Shown here one piece after another: positions 16,399 to 25,745 of a stretch of DNA of 64,000 bases. The stretch's first letter is position 1. The number at the start of each line of letters is the position of its first letter. The translations under genes were made by a program, and so were the position numbers. Source of the DNA: Edaphobacter lichenicola (GTDB taxonomy: Bacteria > Acidobacteriota > Terriglobia > Terriglobales > Acidobacteriaceae); assembly GCF_025264645.1 (NCBI RefSeq), contig NZ_CP073696.1:4340001-4404000 (forward strand), in the 5' to 3' direction. Below the pieces are notes generated by a model. It saw nothing but the letters and a program-made list of their open reading frames with translations. It was not told where the DNA came from and made no database searches.

Positions 16399-16786
16399 AT
16401 TGTTGCCTCCCTTCAAGATTCGCAGTGTGCTACATCTTGCACAGTTGCACGTTGGGTGCCGTTGCCGCGAAAACCCCTGTCATTCTTTGTTTTCAATACG
16501 TAAAGCCGCAACGTTGCTACTACGTTGGATGCCGTTTGTCCCCGAGAATGAGGGCAAAAGTGGTAAAACTTTTCCACTTTACGCGGTTCATAAAAACAGA
16601 TCTTGTCCCGCACAGACGTTCTTTCACTCCGCCCGAAGAAAAAACGAAGATGAGATCATGTTGGCAAGCAAGGCGCTCAAGTCCCAGCACTTAGCGCACA
16701 TAGGCTGTCAAAGGGGGCGCCCACGCCAACTTCCACCGCAAACCAACTTCGATCTACCGCATAAGTCCGCCAGACACTCACTCCAC
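16399..16786. other. No supported gene
   Basis: Open frames exist on both strands, including a long plus-strand one that is antisense to the neighbouring genes, but none has a ribosome site or recognisable sequence. No tRNA or hairpin stands out. Confidence 0.4.
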
Positions 16787-16984
16787 CTAGTTGACCAGCT
16801 GCCTGCAGCAAACCGGGCACTCTACCTTGTGCTTCTCCCAAAGCGCCCTTGCAGTGATCAACCCCATATGGGCGTCGTTCACACGATTGACCGGTCCCTG
16901 TTGGTGACTATTCAACTTCACCAATGCGTCTTCAACCACGTCGATCAGCATCATTTCGATTTGGCACTTCTTCGTATCGTACAT
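16787..16984 (-). CDS. Small CPVC-motif protein
   Basis: A 65-residue protein starting MYDTKKCQIEMM with AAAGGA four to five bases before the ATG. It has a helical middle (MLIDVVEDALVKLN) and a C-terminal CPVCC. It lies just downstream of the frameshifted response regulator, on the same strand, whose own C-terminus is a zinc ribbon. No family is recognised; it may be part of the same operon. Confidence 0.45.
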   Translation of the reverse strand: MYDTKKCQIEMMLIDVVEDALVKLNSHQQGPVNRVNDAHMGLITARALWEKHKVECPVCCRQLVN

Positions 16985-17038
16985 ATCGTCCTTTCCAACT
17001 CAATAGCGACAAACAGGGCCTTCACGCAAGTTCGAGCG

Positions 17039-17675
17039 TTATTGCACTACAGTCGAAACCTTAAGATTGAAAGGGAAATGAGTGATTGGCGTGTCGATCA
17101 CGGAGTAGCTGATATGACCGCCGCAGTATATGCACTTCGTCTTCTGAACCAGCAGAGGATTCGCCTCCACAAAGCCGTTTGGGAAGGAGCGAAAACAGTC
17201 AGGACACGCCAGCAGGATTGAAAAGCTGTCGGTCCCCTCGTACGGAATCTTGGCAGTCCAGAAAGGAGGCGTCGCGTCTCCAGAGCGAGGACTCTCCATC
17301 CGCTCCCGCGTCACAACCTCCGTGAGGAGGTCGAGCAAAACCGCTGGGCTGTTCTTACCCTTCGGATAAAACGCATCGGCACACAAGCCAGCGGGAATGC
17401 TGCTCTCCGCAAAAGCGCCGCTCATCGCGATCACCTGCACAAACGGGAACCGACGCCGAACAATCGACAGCAGTTCAAAGCCTGACATCACAGGCATATC
17501 GAGATCAGAAACAAGCAGATCGGGAACATGTTCACGCAGCGATTGGAGAGCTTCCACACCGTTTCCGGCCGTCTGAACAAAGTAGCCGATCGATTGAAGC
17601 AGGGCGGAGTACAACTTCAGTATCGATCGAAACATTATCGTCAACCAGAAGCACAGATAGCTTGTCGTCTAGCAT
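17039..17675 (-). pseudogene. Response regulator receiver plus zinc ribbon, frameshifted near the start
   Basis: The intended start is ATG at 17675 behind GAGGAG (MLDDKLSVLLVDDNVSI). The frame breaks at the repeated ATCGATCG near 17621-17632; removing one base joins it to LKLYSALLQSIGYFVQTAGNG. The receiver domain then has the acidic pair DD, phosphoacceptor D in LLVSDLDMPVMSGFE, and the conserved lysine in YPKGKN. A C-terminal zinc ribbon follows, CPDC...CIYC (about residues 165-195), instead of a DNA-binding output. As written the acidic pocket is lost, so it is either inactive or a sequence error. Confidence 0.7.
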
Positions 17676-17768
17676 GGCCGTCTCCTCTTTGAAGACATGC
17701 CCGGTCTTCACCATCCAAGCATTTCACTTGGAATCTTGACGAGCTGTCCGTTTAAGAACAACGATCGA

Positions 17769-18506
17769 TTATTTCCTCTTCTTCATAGGCTTGGGAGATA
17801 TCTCGTTTGGCCTCTGCGCTTTCACAGTCGATCTTTCCCGAATCGCCGGATCGGCATCGTGAAGAAGAACATTCAGCAGAGAGCGGTTGACCTTGATATG
17901 TCCGTTGTATTCGATGTATCCCGCCTTGCGAAACCGATTCATGAACAGATTGACGCGACTGCGCGTGCAACCGATGATCGACGCCAGAGCCTCCTGGCTG
18001 ATCTTCGGAATATTCGTCTCCGGCTCGTTGACCTTGCCGAAATTCGCCATATTCAGCAGCGCCCGCGCGAGCCGCTTCTCCGTGGAGTTAAACAGTTGAT
18101 CGATCAGGTCATCTTGAATGCGACTCGTTCGCTCCAGCAGATACGCAACAAAAAACTCCGACATAATCTGTTCATCGTGAAGGACGCGAATCATCTCCTT
18201 GCGACCAATGCGCAGCATTACGCACTCGGTCAGGGCTGTCGCTGAAGCAATGTGGAGTTGGTGTTCCGTAGGCAGGCACTCCTGACCCACAAAATCTCCC
18301 GCATTCAAAATCGCCAGCGTGACCTGTTTACCAATCTCCGAAATGACAGTAAGTCTTGCCTTGCCCTGTTGAATGTAGAAGATGCTCGCACCGATATCAC
18401 CCTGCGAAAAGACCTTCGCACCCTTGCGAAACCGCACGATCTTCTTCCCCAGGCCCGCTTGGGCGAGAAAGTCGGCGGCGTTGAATGGAGTCGGACTTTC
18501 AGGCAC
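17769..18506 (-). CDS. Crp/Fnr-family transcription regulator
   Basis: A 245-residue protein. Residues about 25-140 form the cyclic-nucleotide-binding-type fold (FSQGDIGASIFYIQQGKARL, then LNAGDFVGQECL). The C-terminal winged helix reads ISQEALASIIGCTRSRVNLFMNRFRKAGYIEY. No cysteine cluster for an FNR iron-sulfur centre is seen. I prefer the GTG at 18506, preceded by CGGAGAG; an upstream ATG at 18659 would add 51 unusual residues with no ribosome site. The basic tail PMKKRK is notable. Targets are unknown. Confidence 0.8.
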   Translation of the reverse strand: MPESPTPFNAADFLAQAGLGKKIVRFRKGAKVFSQGDIGASIFYIQQGKARLTVISEIGKQVTLAILNAGDFVGQECLPTEHQLHIASATALTECVMLRIGRKEMIRVLHDEQIMSEFFVAYLLERTSRIQDDLIDQLFNSTEKRLARALLNMANFGKVNEPETNIPKISQEALASIIGCTRSRVNLFMNRFRKAGYIEYNGHIKVNRSLLNVLLHDADPAIRERSTVKAQRPNEISPKPMKKRK

Positions 18507-18810
18507 CAGGCAACTCTCCGAGCCATCTTGCAGATCGTCACTGTTCCTCTCTGCCGCCCATGCAAAGGGCAAAACAGAGTCAACATCATTCAGCGAAGAC
18601 AGCCAATGTTGGCTGCCACACATAAGAATGTCACACCGGGCCGGAACTGTGTGTCTCATTCAGGACCAAATTCCAACTTTCTCTTTACCTGACAGAAGCG
18701 GGAGCGTCGCGCAGAGGTCAGACCGATGCGCCATGGCACGAATCTGCTGCCCTTTTCGCTTTACTTGAGTGAAGGCAGTTGTGAACCTGGCCTGCAGAAG
18801 GAGGACGAGT

Positions 18811-18951
18811 ATGTTAAACGAATTGGTTGCAGCCATCACAGCAGTTTCCATCCTTGCAGCTGTCTATCTGCTCTGCATGGACATCTATCAACTAAACCGC
18901 CTCCGACCCCGCTCGCCGGCTCATAACTCCAAGAGCATCGCTGGTCGTTGA
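18811..18951 (+). CDS. Small single-span membrane protein
   Basis: A 46-residue protein beginning MLNELVAAITAVSILAAVYL, with one membrane segment (about 5-24) and a basic tail ending SIAGR. GGAGGA lies five bases before the ATG. Function unknown; the excellent ribosome site makes translation likely. Confidence 0.55.
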   Translation: MLNELVAAITAVSILAAVYLLCMDIYQLNRLRPRSPAHNSKSIAGR

Positions 18952-19048
18952 GATTCGTATCGCAACCAGGCTGTCCAGGTGACGAAGGATGCGGCACACG
19001 AAGACGGAAGCACTGACAATCGCTAACCGGCGATTGCCTCACGAACGA

Positions 19049-20014
19049 TCACTGCAATGCTGTCCAGGTGTTGTCAGGATTGAACGTAGCCGTTCTCTTT
19101 GCCGCATCCACGGTATCTGGTCCAAGGTCTTTCTCGAACACCACATCATCCTGATTGATCATGAACGTCTTGATACCCGAGTCGCCATACTTCGCTGGAT
19201 ACGCAAGATAAGCGAATCCACCGGTCATCTTTCCATTCACGACAAACGCCTTCGCACCGCCCTTCGCATTGGGGCCTTGCGAATCCAGCCGACGATAAAA
19301 ATAACCGTAATAGGGTTGTGCTTTATCCGGTTTGATCTTGATCCCTTCGTCTGACGCAAACGCAACCAGCGGTCCAAGCGGGCTGCGAGGAGCACCCTCC
19401 GGTGACTCCCAATACAAGCCATCCTGCTGGCCCGCATCGCTGATGAACTTCTGCGCGTACTGCTTCACCCCTCCATGCTTCTGCGAGAAATACTGCGCCT
19501 GCGACTGCGCCAGCGCTCCACAAACATAGATAGCGGCAATCTCGTCCCTGCCGATGCGCCGCGCCAGAATCTCCTTCTTACCAGCCTGCACATCGAAGTA
19601 CCACGCACCCCCAGCATTCTTCATCAGCGGTATAGGAAACGCTTGATTATCCGCGCCCACCAGCAGCACCTCGCTGCCATCTCCCATCTTTCGCCATCGA
19701 TTCATCACCTGGTACGCCTGCGCAAATCCATCAAGCGCCGCGTTATCTTCAGCCGCGTCGCCAGAGGAGATGATCTCCTTCGATCCCGGGCCAAAGATCG
19801 CAACAACCGTATCCCCACTATGCGCCTTGGCGGCATCGCTTAAAGCCTTACTCGCGTCATCTGGCGAAGCGAACGTCTTGGGCCCAGCCTCTGTCGCGGG
19901 AGCCTGCTGTCCCTGCTTATTGCACGCTGCAACGGAAACAAGCAAACCAAAACCCATCGTTAGACAAAAAAAACGCCGCGCGAAAACGGTGCGACCACGG
20001 ACTAAACAAAACAT
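19049..20014 (-). CDS. DUF2950 family lipoprotein
   Basis: A 321-residue exported protein. The N-terminus has a signal peptide with a lipobox (LVSVAACN, cysteine near residue 31). The rest matches the DUF2950 layout: FASPDDASKALSDAAKAH, GSEVLLVGADNQAFPIPL, and a C-terminal GGFAYLAYPAKYGDSGIKTFMINQDDVVF. GGAGGA precedes the ATG. It lies 52 bases after the DUF3300 gene on the same strand; the two families commonly occur together. Role unknown, presumably at the cell envelope. Confidence 0.85.
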   Translation of the reverse strand: MFCLVRGRTVFARRFFCLTMGFGLLVSVAACNKQGQQAPATEAGPKTFASPDDASKALSDAAKAHSGDTVVAIFGPGSKEIISSGDAAEDNAALDGFAQAYQVMNRWRKMGDGSEVLLVGADNQAFPIPLMKNAGGAWYFDVQAGKKEILARRIGRDEIAAIYVCGALAQSQAQYFSQKHGGVKQYAQKFISDAGQQDGLYWESPEGAPRSPLGPLVAFASDEGIKIKPDKAQPYYGYFYRRLDSQGPNAKGGAKAFVVNGKMTGGFAYLAYPAKYGDSGIKTFMINQDDVVFEKDLGPDTVDAAKRTATFNPDNTWTALQ

Positions 20015-20066
20015 TCTGATCCTCCGATGGATGTGTTCGTCATGCTCACGGTCTCAAAAGCCTTCT

Positions 20067-21488
20067 CTATCGCCTGCCGCCGAAACTACCGCCACCACCA
20101 CCTCTGCCGCCCCATCCGCCACCGCCGCCACTACTGCCCCAGCCGCGTGAACTCGAAGAGCGCGAACCCCATCCACCACCGGAGCCATCCGAGTGGCTCC
20201 CCCATCCGCTGAACGCCGATGAACTCCCGCCGCTGTGCGATTGCGCAGGAGAACTCCCGCTACTCCCACCCCAGCCATGCGCAGCATCCGAGTTCGACCC
20301 GCCTGCATTCTGCCACCCGCTCCCGGTGTTCTTATAGGCGTTGCCGTTCGCGGTCGCATACTTATTTCCGTTTGAACTCTCCGCCGTCCCAACCGTCCCA
20401 TTCGCATCCGAGTAGTGCTGCGAGTCCACCGTCGTCCCATTCTTCGAAGCCGTCGAACTCCCCCAGCTTGAATACGCGTTCGATCCCTGGTGCGTAGCCC
20501 CGTACGCTCCTGTGGACGGGTTATACGCCTGCCCAACCTTCTGCGTCCCATACGCGGTCGAAGTCGAAGCGCCCCGCGCATAGGTCCCTGTGGACGGGTT
20601 ATATCCCGAGCCATAGTGCGCGCTACCGTACGCCCCATACGCGCTCCCGCTGGTGCCGTAGTATCCGCCGTGCCAGGCTGTATTCCCGTAGTACGCCCCG
20701 CCGTGATAATAGGCCGCACCACCGTACCAGTTACAGCTCCAGCTGCTGTATCCCCAGCCGCTGCTCATCATCGCTCCAATCGCTAACCCGGCACCAAACG
20801 AAATAACGCTCGCCGCCACAAGATCTCCGGTCGAGTAACCCGGAACCACATAAGGAGTGCCATAGACAACCGTGGGGTTATACACCGGCACATACACGAT
20901 CTGCGGATTGGTCGGTTGAATCACAATCGTCTGCGGAGCCTGCTGCACCACAGTGATCTGCGATCCCGACTTTAGATTACCTGCGGTCTTAGCCTTCGCA
21001 CGCAACGCCTGTATGGCCGTCATCACATCGGCCTGCTGATTGTGATACGCCTCACCGAGTTGTGACGTCCACGAGAGGTTCTGCGCCATGTTGTTCAACA
21101 CAGACTGGAACTGCGTCAACGCCTTCACGCTCGGATCCCACGTCTGTTTATCCACCGCGGTCGTCAGAGCGCTTCCCGTCAAAGTCTTGTTCTGCTGAAC
21201 CCAATAGTTAGCCACCGCCACCTGATCAGGAAAGGTCGCAGCACTCAAAATCTGTGCCACCAACGCATCCGGATAAAGAGCAATCGGCGCCACCAGACTC
21301 TGCAACTCCTCAGCGGTCGCCGGTGCCCCCTGCCCGGGATAACTCGCAGGCGGCGCAGGAGCCGGAGCAGCAGTAGGTGCAGTCGTTTGATACGCCATCC
21401 CGCTACCCACTCCCGGGCCAACCGTGAAGACTAAAGCAATGCTCAATCCGAGAGAGATACTCTGCTTCGCCACCGCGATGCAACCCAT
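20067..21488 (-). CDS. DUF3300 family secreted protein with glycine-rich tail
   Basis: A 473-residue protein. It has a signal peptide (MGCIAVAKQSISLGLSIALV) and a DUF3300 domain at about 45-230, with LVAPIALYPDALVAQILSA and TNPQIVYVPVYNPTVVYG. A long low-complexity tyrosine, serine, glycine and tryptophan-rich tail ends in repeats of GWGSS and GGGG, finishing FGGRR. ATG at 21488 follows GAGGAGGAG; the longer frame upstream is not credible. It is the first gene of the pair with DUF2950. The tail could self-associate or bind wall glycans; that is inference. Confidence 0.85.
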   Translation of the reverse strand: MGCIAVAKQSISLGLSIALVFTVGPGVGSGMAYQTTAPTAAPAPAPPASYPGQGAPATAEELQSLVAPIALYPDALVAQILSAATFPDQVAVANYWVQQNKTLTGSALTTAVDKQTWDPSVKALTQFQSVLNNMAQNLSWTSQLGEAYHNQQADVMTAIQALRAKAKTAGNLKSGSQITVVQQAPQTIVIQPTNPQIVYVPVYNPTVVYGTPYVVPGYSTGDLVAASVISFGAGLAIGAMMSSGWGYSSWSCNWYGGAAYYHGGAYYGNTAWHGGYYGTSGSAYGAYGSAHYGSGYNPSTGTYARGASTSTAYGTQKVGQAYNPSTGAYGATHQGSNAYSSWGSSTASKNGTTVDSQHYSDANGTVGTAESSNGNKYATANGNAYKNTGSGWQNAGGSNSDAAHGWGGSSGSSPAQSHSGGSSSAFSGWGSHSDGSGGGWGSRSSSSRGWGSSGGGGGWGGRGGGGGSFGGRR

Positions 21489-21858
21489 ATACTCCTCCTC
21501 AAAACAACACTTCGTCACCATCTTCAATCGACGACGGGTCGATCTTCTTCTCCGACTGAGAAAACTCGCGACGTTCTCGGGATAAAAACCAACTCCTGCA
21601 TTTAGGAAGGAAAGTCTTTCCGGCCGCTCGATAAAGACCGACGAAAGAATCACAATCCTTGCCTGCGTCGGTAGTTTAGCTGCACCATCTGCCTCCAACT
21701 ACTAGCAAAAGTTGCAGCACACAGATATCAGCCACATTCAAATCGTGAAAGATACGCGGGCGAATTCAATCTTTTTTCCAGGCAGCAATACAAAACCGAC
21801 GAAGAACTCATGTAGGATCGAATCGAATTTGTGAACACGCGCACTCTGGAGGAATGGG
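21489..21858. other. Divergent intergenic region, no gene seen
   Basis: About 370 bases separate the DUF3300 gene (leftward) from the DUF3011 gene (rightward). Both promoters should lie here. I see no clear operator, hairpin or RNA gene. Confidence 0.4.
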
Positions 21859-22425
21859 TTGATCGTCTCTCGTGCCGTATCCGCGCTCCTCATCGTTTCA
21901 CTTACCACCTTCACAATGGCTCAAACAGGCGGCCTCACCTGCTCGAGCGACGACGGCGACTACCACTACTGCCGCGCAGACACACAGAACCAGGTGCAGC
22001 TCGTGCGGCAGATCTCCGGCTCCCGTTGCGAACAAGGCTACAGTTGGGGATTCGACCCCCGCGGCATCTGGGTCGATCGCGGTTGCCGGGCTCAGTTCAG
22101 CTATGGCCGCGTCAATACTCACACTAGCAGCGGCAACAATAACAACAACTCCGGTGCTGCCATCGCAGGCGGCATCCTCGGCGCACTGATCCTTGGCGCA
22201 GCGGTCGCCGCTGCAAACAACAACAACAACGACGACTCTCATCACGACCACGATCGCGTGAACTACTACAACGATGGCTATCGCATGGGACGGCAGGACG
22301 CGGACAATGGCAGACCGAACTTCCCTGGGTATTGGAGTGAGCGTCGCCCAATGAAGTACTCCAATGACTTCGACGCCGGCTACGCTGACGGTTACAACGG
22401 CTTTGGCCGACATCCGCCACGCTAG
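21859..22425 (+). CDS. DUF3011 domain secreted protein
   Basis: A 188-residue protein with TTG start, GGAGGA five bases upstream. A signal peptide (about 1-21, ending TMAQ) is followed by a DUF3011-like cysteine-containing beta domain (LTCSSDDGDYHYC...SGSRCEQGYSWGFDPRGIWVDRGCRAQF). Then come an asparagine-rich linker, a hydrophobic glycine/alanine segment (AAIAGGILGALILGAAVAAA) that could span the membrane, and a histidine/aspartate-rich tail. Function is not known. Confidence 0.75.
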   Translation: MIVSRAVSALLIVSLTTFTMAQTGGLTCSSDDGDYHYCRADTQNQVQLVRQISGSRCEQGYSWGFDPRGIWVDRGCRAQFSYGRVNTHTSSGNNNNNSGAAIAGGILGALILGAAVAAANNNNNDDSHHDHDRVNYYNDGYRMGRQDADNGRPNFPGYWSERRPMKYSNDFDAGYADGYNGFGRHPPR

Positions 22426-22498
22426 GCATTCGCCGAGTAAGCAAGCTCCATTGCCTTTATGCAACTGCCTTTACGCAACGAACGGAGGTCCGCAAGAA

Positions 22499-23371
22499 AT
22501 GAAGAAATCGCCCGCTTCTGTATCGATGCAATGCCTTGTAGTCATAGCAGCATCGCTGATCTGTGCCACGGCGCAAACACAGCAGACTACGCCCACACCA
22601 CCGTCAGCCGTCGCCGCCGAAGCAACGGTTGCTCCTCGCAGCAACATCGATATGCTCGCCGAGATCAAAAAGAGCGGCAAGCTGCGCGTGGGCGTCGCAG
22701 AGATCGTTCCTTGGGCAATGCACGACAAAGACGGCAATCTAATCGGGTTCGAGATCGACGTCGCAAGAAAGCTCGCCCGCGACCTCGGAGTCAAGGCCGA
22801 ATTCCACCCAGACGAATTTCGCTACCTTATTCCGGACCTCGATGCTGGCCGATTCGACATCATCATCGCTGGTTTCTCAATTGAGGCACATCGCGCTCTG
22901 CTGGTGAACTTCAGCCAGCCCTATAACGTGACCGATGTGACCATAGCCGCGAGTAAAAAGTTGGGCGGCGATCTCAAGACCATAGACGACTTCAACAAAA
23001 AGGGCGTCACCATCGGCGTGATCGAAGGAACGACAGCAGAAGATTTAGCGGCGTTGGCATTTCCAAAAGCCTTCCTCCACACCTATACCGAAGACAGTGA
23101 GTTATTCACCGATCTGGTTGCTGGCAAGCTGACCGCCGCCGTCGCCGACAGTCCTCGCCTGGATATTCTCTCCAAGCTCTACCCGGACGCAGTGTCGGTG
23201 CCGACCATCGCTCCCCTCGGCACCTTCCCTGCGGCCTTCGCCGTTCGCAGGGGAGACATGGACTTCGTCAACTATCTCAACTCATGGATCGCCGCGCGCT
23301 CTGCCGACAAGTGGTTCGACAGCCGCCGCATCTTCTGGTTCAAATCGACCGATTGGGCATCCAACTTATAG
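22499..23371 (+). CDS. Periplasmic solute-binding protein, amino-acid type (SBP_bac_3)
   Basis: A 290-residue exported protein. Residues 1-28 are a signal peptide ending ICATAQ. The mature part has the family-3 pattern: KLRVGVAEIVPWAMHDKDGNLIGFEIDVAR, then FDIIIAGFSIEAHRALLVNFSQPY, and GVIEGTTAEDLAAL. GGAGG precedes the ATG. No ABC permease or ATPase lies nearby, so it is either an orphan binding protein or serves a transporter elsewhere. Ligand unknown. Confidence 0.8.
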   Translation: MKKSPASVSMQCLVVIAASLICATAQTQQTTPTPPSAVAAEATVAPRSNIDMLAEIKKSGKLRVGVAEIVPWAMHDKDGNLIGFEIDVARKLARDLGVKAEFHPDEFRYLIPDLDAGRFDIIIAGFSIEAHRALLVNFSQPYNVTDVTIAASKKLGGDLKTIDDFNKKGVTIGVIEGTTAEDLAALAFPKAFLHTYTEDSELFTDLVAGKLTAAVADSPRLDILSKLYPDAVSVPTIAPLGTFPAAFAVRRGDMDFVNYLNSWIAARSADKWFDSRRIFWFKSTDWASNL

Positions 23372-23381
23372 CGCACCAACT

Positions 23382-24911
23382 TCACGAAGCCTCTTCACAC
23401 AAGCTTGGAGACTCATTCAGGGAGAGCACCAGCGCCTTGCGGTCGATCTTTCCGCTTGCATTATGCGGAAGCTCATCGAGTTGCACGATGCGGCGCGGCA
23501 CCATGTAGGAAGGCAGCGTGCGTCGAAGCGATTCGAGCAGCTCCTGCGGAGACGCCGACACCGCACTGGTAAACCCAACAACACCCTGAACGAGACCGTC
23601 TTCGATTGGCCACGCCACCGCAGCGACGTTATCCGAGTTAGAGACCGAGCGCAGATGCGCCTCAATCTCTTCCAGCTCCACGCGCTGGCCCATAAGCTTA
23701 ATCTGCCGGTCCATTCGGCCTAGGTGGTGGAACGCACCGTGTTCGTCCTGTCGAGTAAGATCGCCTGTCAGATACCACCTCTTGCCGTCGATCGTAGGAA
23801 AGCGTTCACGATTCAGCTCCGGTTCGTTGTAGTACCCCTCTGCAAGTTGGCCGCCGGCGAGAACGAGTTGCCCTACCTCTCCAACTGGCAAAAATGCGAA
23901 CGAATCATCAACAACTGCAGCTTCGACTCCGGGCAGCGGTAATCCGCTTGGAACAAGATTGAGGGTTGGCGTAGCAGGGAACTCAGCACCCACCGTCGCA
24001 CTCACGCAACCGACCGTCGCCTCGGTCGGGCCATACAGATTGTCGACAATGCTCCAGGGAGCAGCCGCTTGCCACGCTTCAGCCAGCGGGTAGGGCAGCG
24101 CTTCACCGCAAAAAACGCTGTAACGAAGTGAGGGAAACGCCCCAGGCTTCAGCGTCTTCATGCCACGCATGAACGCAGCGATGGACGGAACCGAAGACCA
24201 TATCGTCAACCCGTGATCCGTGATGAAGCGGGAGGGCGACATCAGTTGGGTCGCCGGTACAACGTGCACAGAAGCACCGCTGCCCCACGCAAGGAACATC
24301 TCGAAGACGCTTACGTCGAAGGAAAGCTCAGAGGTCTGCGAGATCCGATCCGCTGAAACAGGTTGAATGCGGACCCGCACTGCCTCAAGGAACTGAGCAA
24401 TGCTTCCCAACTTGATCACAACTCCCTTGGGAACTCCAGTCGTGCCCGACGTAAAGATCACGTAGGCGAGATCGTCTGCGCCACGAAGGACCGGCGCCTC
24501 CACTCGCCCTTCAGGCAACGAATCAAGTTGGCCCGAAAGATCGAGAATCAGCGGAGGCGCAATCGCACGGAGAGCCGGAGTCATTCGAGCGAGGCCCACT
24601 GCGTCGACGACCAGCGCGTCCGGCCGAACGATCTCTAGAATCGCGGCCAGTCTCTCGTCCGGAAGCTTAGTGGGGCTCAGTGGAATATAAGCAGCGCCAC
24701 TCCAGCTGGAGGCTAGGATTCCCACGTAAGCCCCCAGGGTTCGTGAGGCGAGCACCCCAACTTTTCTTGCATCTCCCAACATGGCAGCGGCACTACCTGT
24801 CAGGGCAGCCAACTCCCCATACGAGTAAGACCTGCCCAAGACGCGCAGCGCAAGATTTTCAGGATGAGCACGTGCCTGCTCGTAAAAAGGCGATGCCAAG
24901 TTGAAGTTCAT
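23382..24911 (-). CDS. Stand-alone AMP-forming adenylation enzyme (DltA/NRPS A-domain-like)
   Basis: A 509-residue enzyme that should activate a carboxylic or amino acid with ATP. The P-loop FTSGTTGVPKG is near 153-163. NLYGPTEATV, WYLTGDLTR, GRMDRQIKLMGQRVELEEIE and the C-terminal catalytic lysine motif NASGKIDRKAL are all present, so it looks active. Length and style resemble D-alanyl carrier ligase (DltA) or an isolated NRPS adenylation domain. No carrier protein, thioesterase or DltB-like acyltransferase lies beside it. The ATG at 24911 was chosen over a TTG six codons earlier. Confidence 0.85.
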   Translation of the reverse strand: MNFNLASPFYEQARAHPENLALRVLGRSYSYGELAALTGSAAAMLGDARKVGVLASRTLGAYVGILASSWSGAAYIPLSPTKLPDERLAAILEIVRPDALVVDAVGLARMTPALRAIAPPLILDLSGQLDSLPEGRVEAPVLRGADDLAYVIFTSGTTGVPKGVVIKLGSIAQFLEAVRVRIQPVSADRISQTSELSFDVSVFEMFLAWGSGASVHVVPATQLMSPSRFITDHGLTIWSSVPSIAAFMRGMKTLKPGAFPSLRYSVFCGEALPYPLAEAWQAAAPWSIVDNLYGPTEATVGCVSATVGAEFPATPTLNLVPSGLPLPGVEAAVVDDSFAFLPVGEVGQLVLAGGQLAEGYYNEPELNRERFPTIDGKRWYLTGDLTRQDEHGAFHHLGRMDRQIKLMGQRVELEEIEAHLRSVSNSDNVAAVAWPIEDGLVQGVVGFTSAVSASPQELLESLRRTLPSYMVPRRIVQLDELPHNASGKIDRKALVLSLNESPSLCEEAS

Positions 24912-25117
24912 CGGACCCCTGCGACTCAAATATGCTTAGCGATCACAGTTCCTGAGGAGAACTAACTTCATCTCTATCAAATCTTACGTCGTCGCCCTGC
25001 TCAGAAAAACTATCCCTGACGGGCTGACAGAAATTCCAGACCGTAATCCCCTACAAAGCAATCTGTTTTTCGATGACGATCATCCTCACGTAGTAACTGT
25101 CGCACAGCCCACGCAGA

Positions 25118-25564
25118 TTAGGTAGCCGTATCCAGTTGGAAAGACTCTTTATAAGCCTCTACCGGATACCCTTTTGCCTTCCACGACGCCAGCCCTCCCT
25201 TCAACATCTTGACATGAGTAAAATTCAACGCCCGTGCCTTCCCAAGAACCATCAGGCTAGTCTCATCGTCGGCTCCAGTGCAATAGATCACGGAGTTTTG
25301 GTCGCGAGAAAACGACGCCGTCTGCTCCGCGATATCCTTTGGCGCAATCCTCATCGCCCCCGGAATGATCTCCGGATACGCCAGAAAATCCAGCGGTTGA
25401 CGCACGTCATATAGCAGAACCTGTTTCGCACGAAGCAACTTGTAAAGCTCCTCCGGCTCAATACTCTTGGACTCCACCTCGCGTTTAGCGCGCAGGCGTC
25501 TCGCGACGATCCACCCCAGAATCAAAACGCAGAACACCGCTGCCCAGATCAACGCCATGCTCAT
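25118..25564 (-). CDS. Membrane-anchored rhodanese-like protein
   Basis: A 148-residue protein. Residues 4-22 form one membrane segment (LIWAAVFCVLILGWIVARRL). The rhodanese domain follows: LLYDVRQPLDFLAYPEIIPGA, then the active cysteine in VIYCTGADDETS, and LKGGLASWKAKGYPVE. GGGGGA is five bases before the ATG. The reaction would be sulfur transfer or persulfide carriage at the membrane; partner unknown. Confidence 0.8.
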   Translation of the reverse strand: MSMALIWAAVFCVLILGWIVARRLRAKREVESKSIEPEELYKLLRAKQVLLYDVRQPLDFLAYPEIIPGAMRIAPKDIAEQTASFSRDQNSVIYCTGADDETSLMVLGKARALNFTHVKMLKGGLASWKAKGYPVEAYKESFQLDTAT

Positions 25565-25745
25565 CTCTGTCCCCCTGGTACAACCGTTAGATGCATGACG
25601 GACCAAGGAATGAACTGTAGATTGAAAAGATTTTCCCTGCGCAAAGTACTAGGGATGGCCGGTCACCGAATTGCGAGCGAACTCTGCGTACGCGACATTT
25701 TCTGCTGATTCCACTAATATGTAGCCCCAACAAGGAGGAGTACTC

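Noticed and set aside
16262-17221. 319-residue plus-strand frame
   Set aside because: It is antisense to two supported minus-strand genes, has no ribosome site and no family resemblance.
24950-25125. Start-less plus-strand frame (SYVVALLRKTIPDGLTEIPD...)
   Set aside because: It reads somewhat like a protein but has only a CTG as a possible start, no ribosome site and no family.
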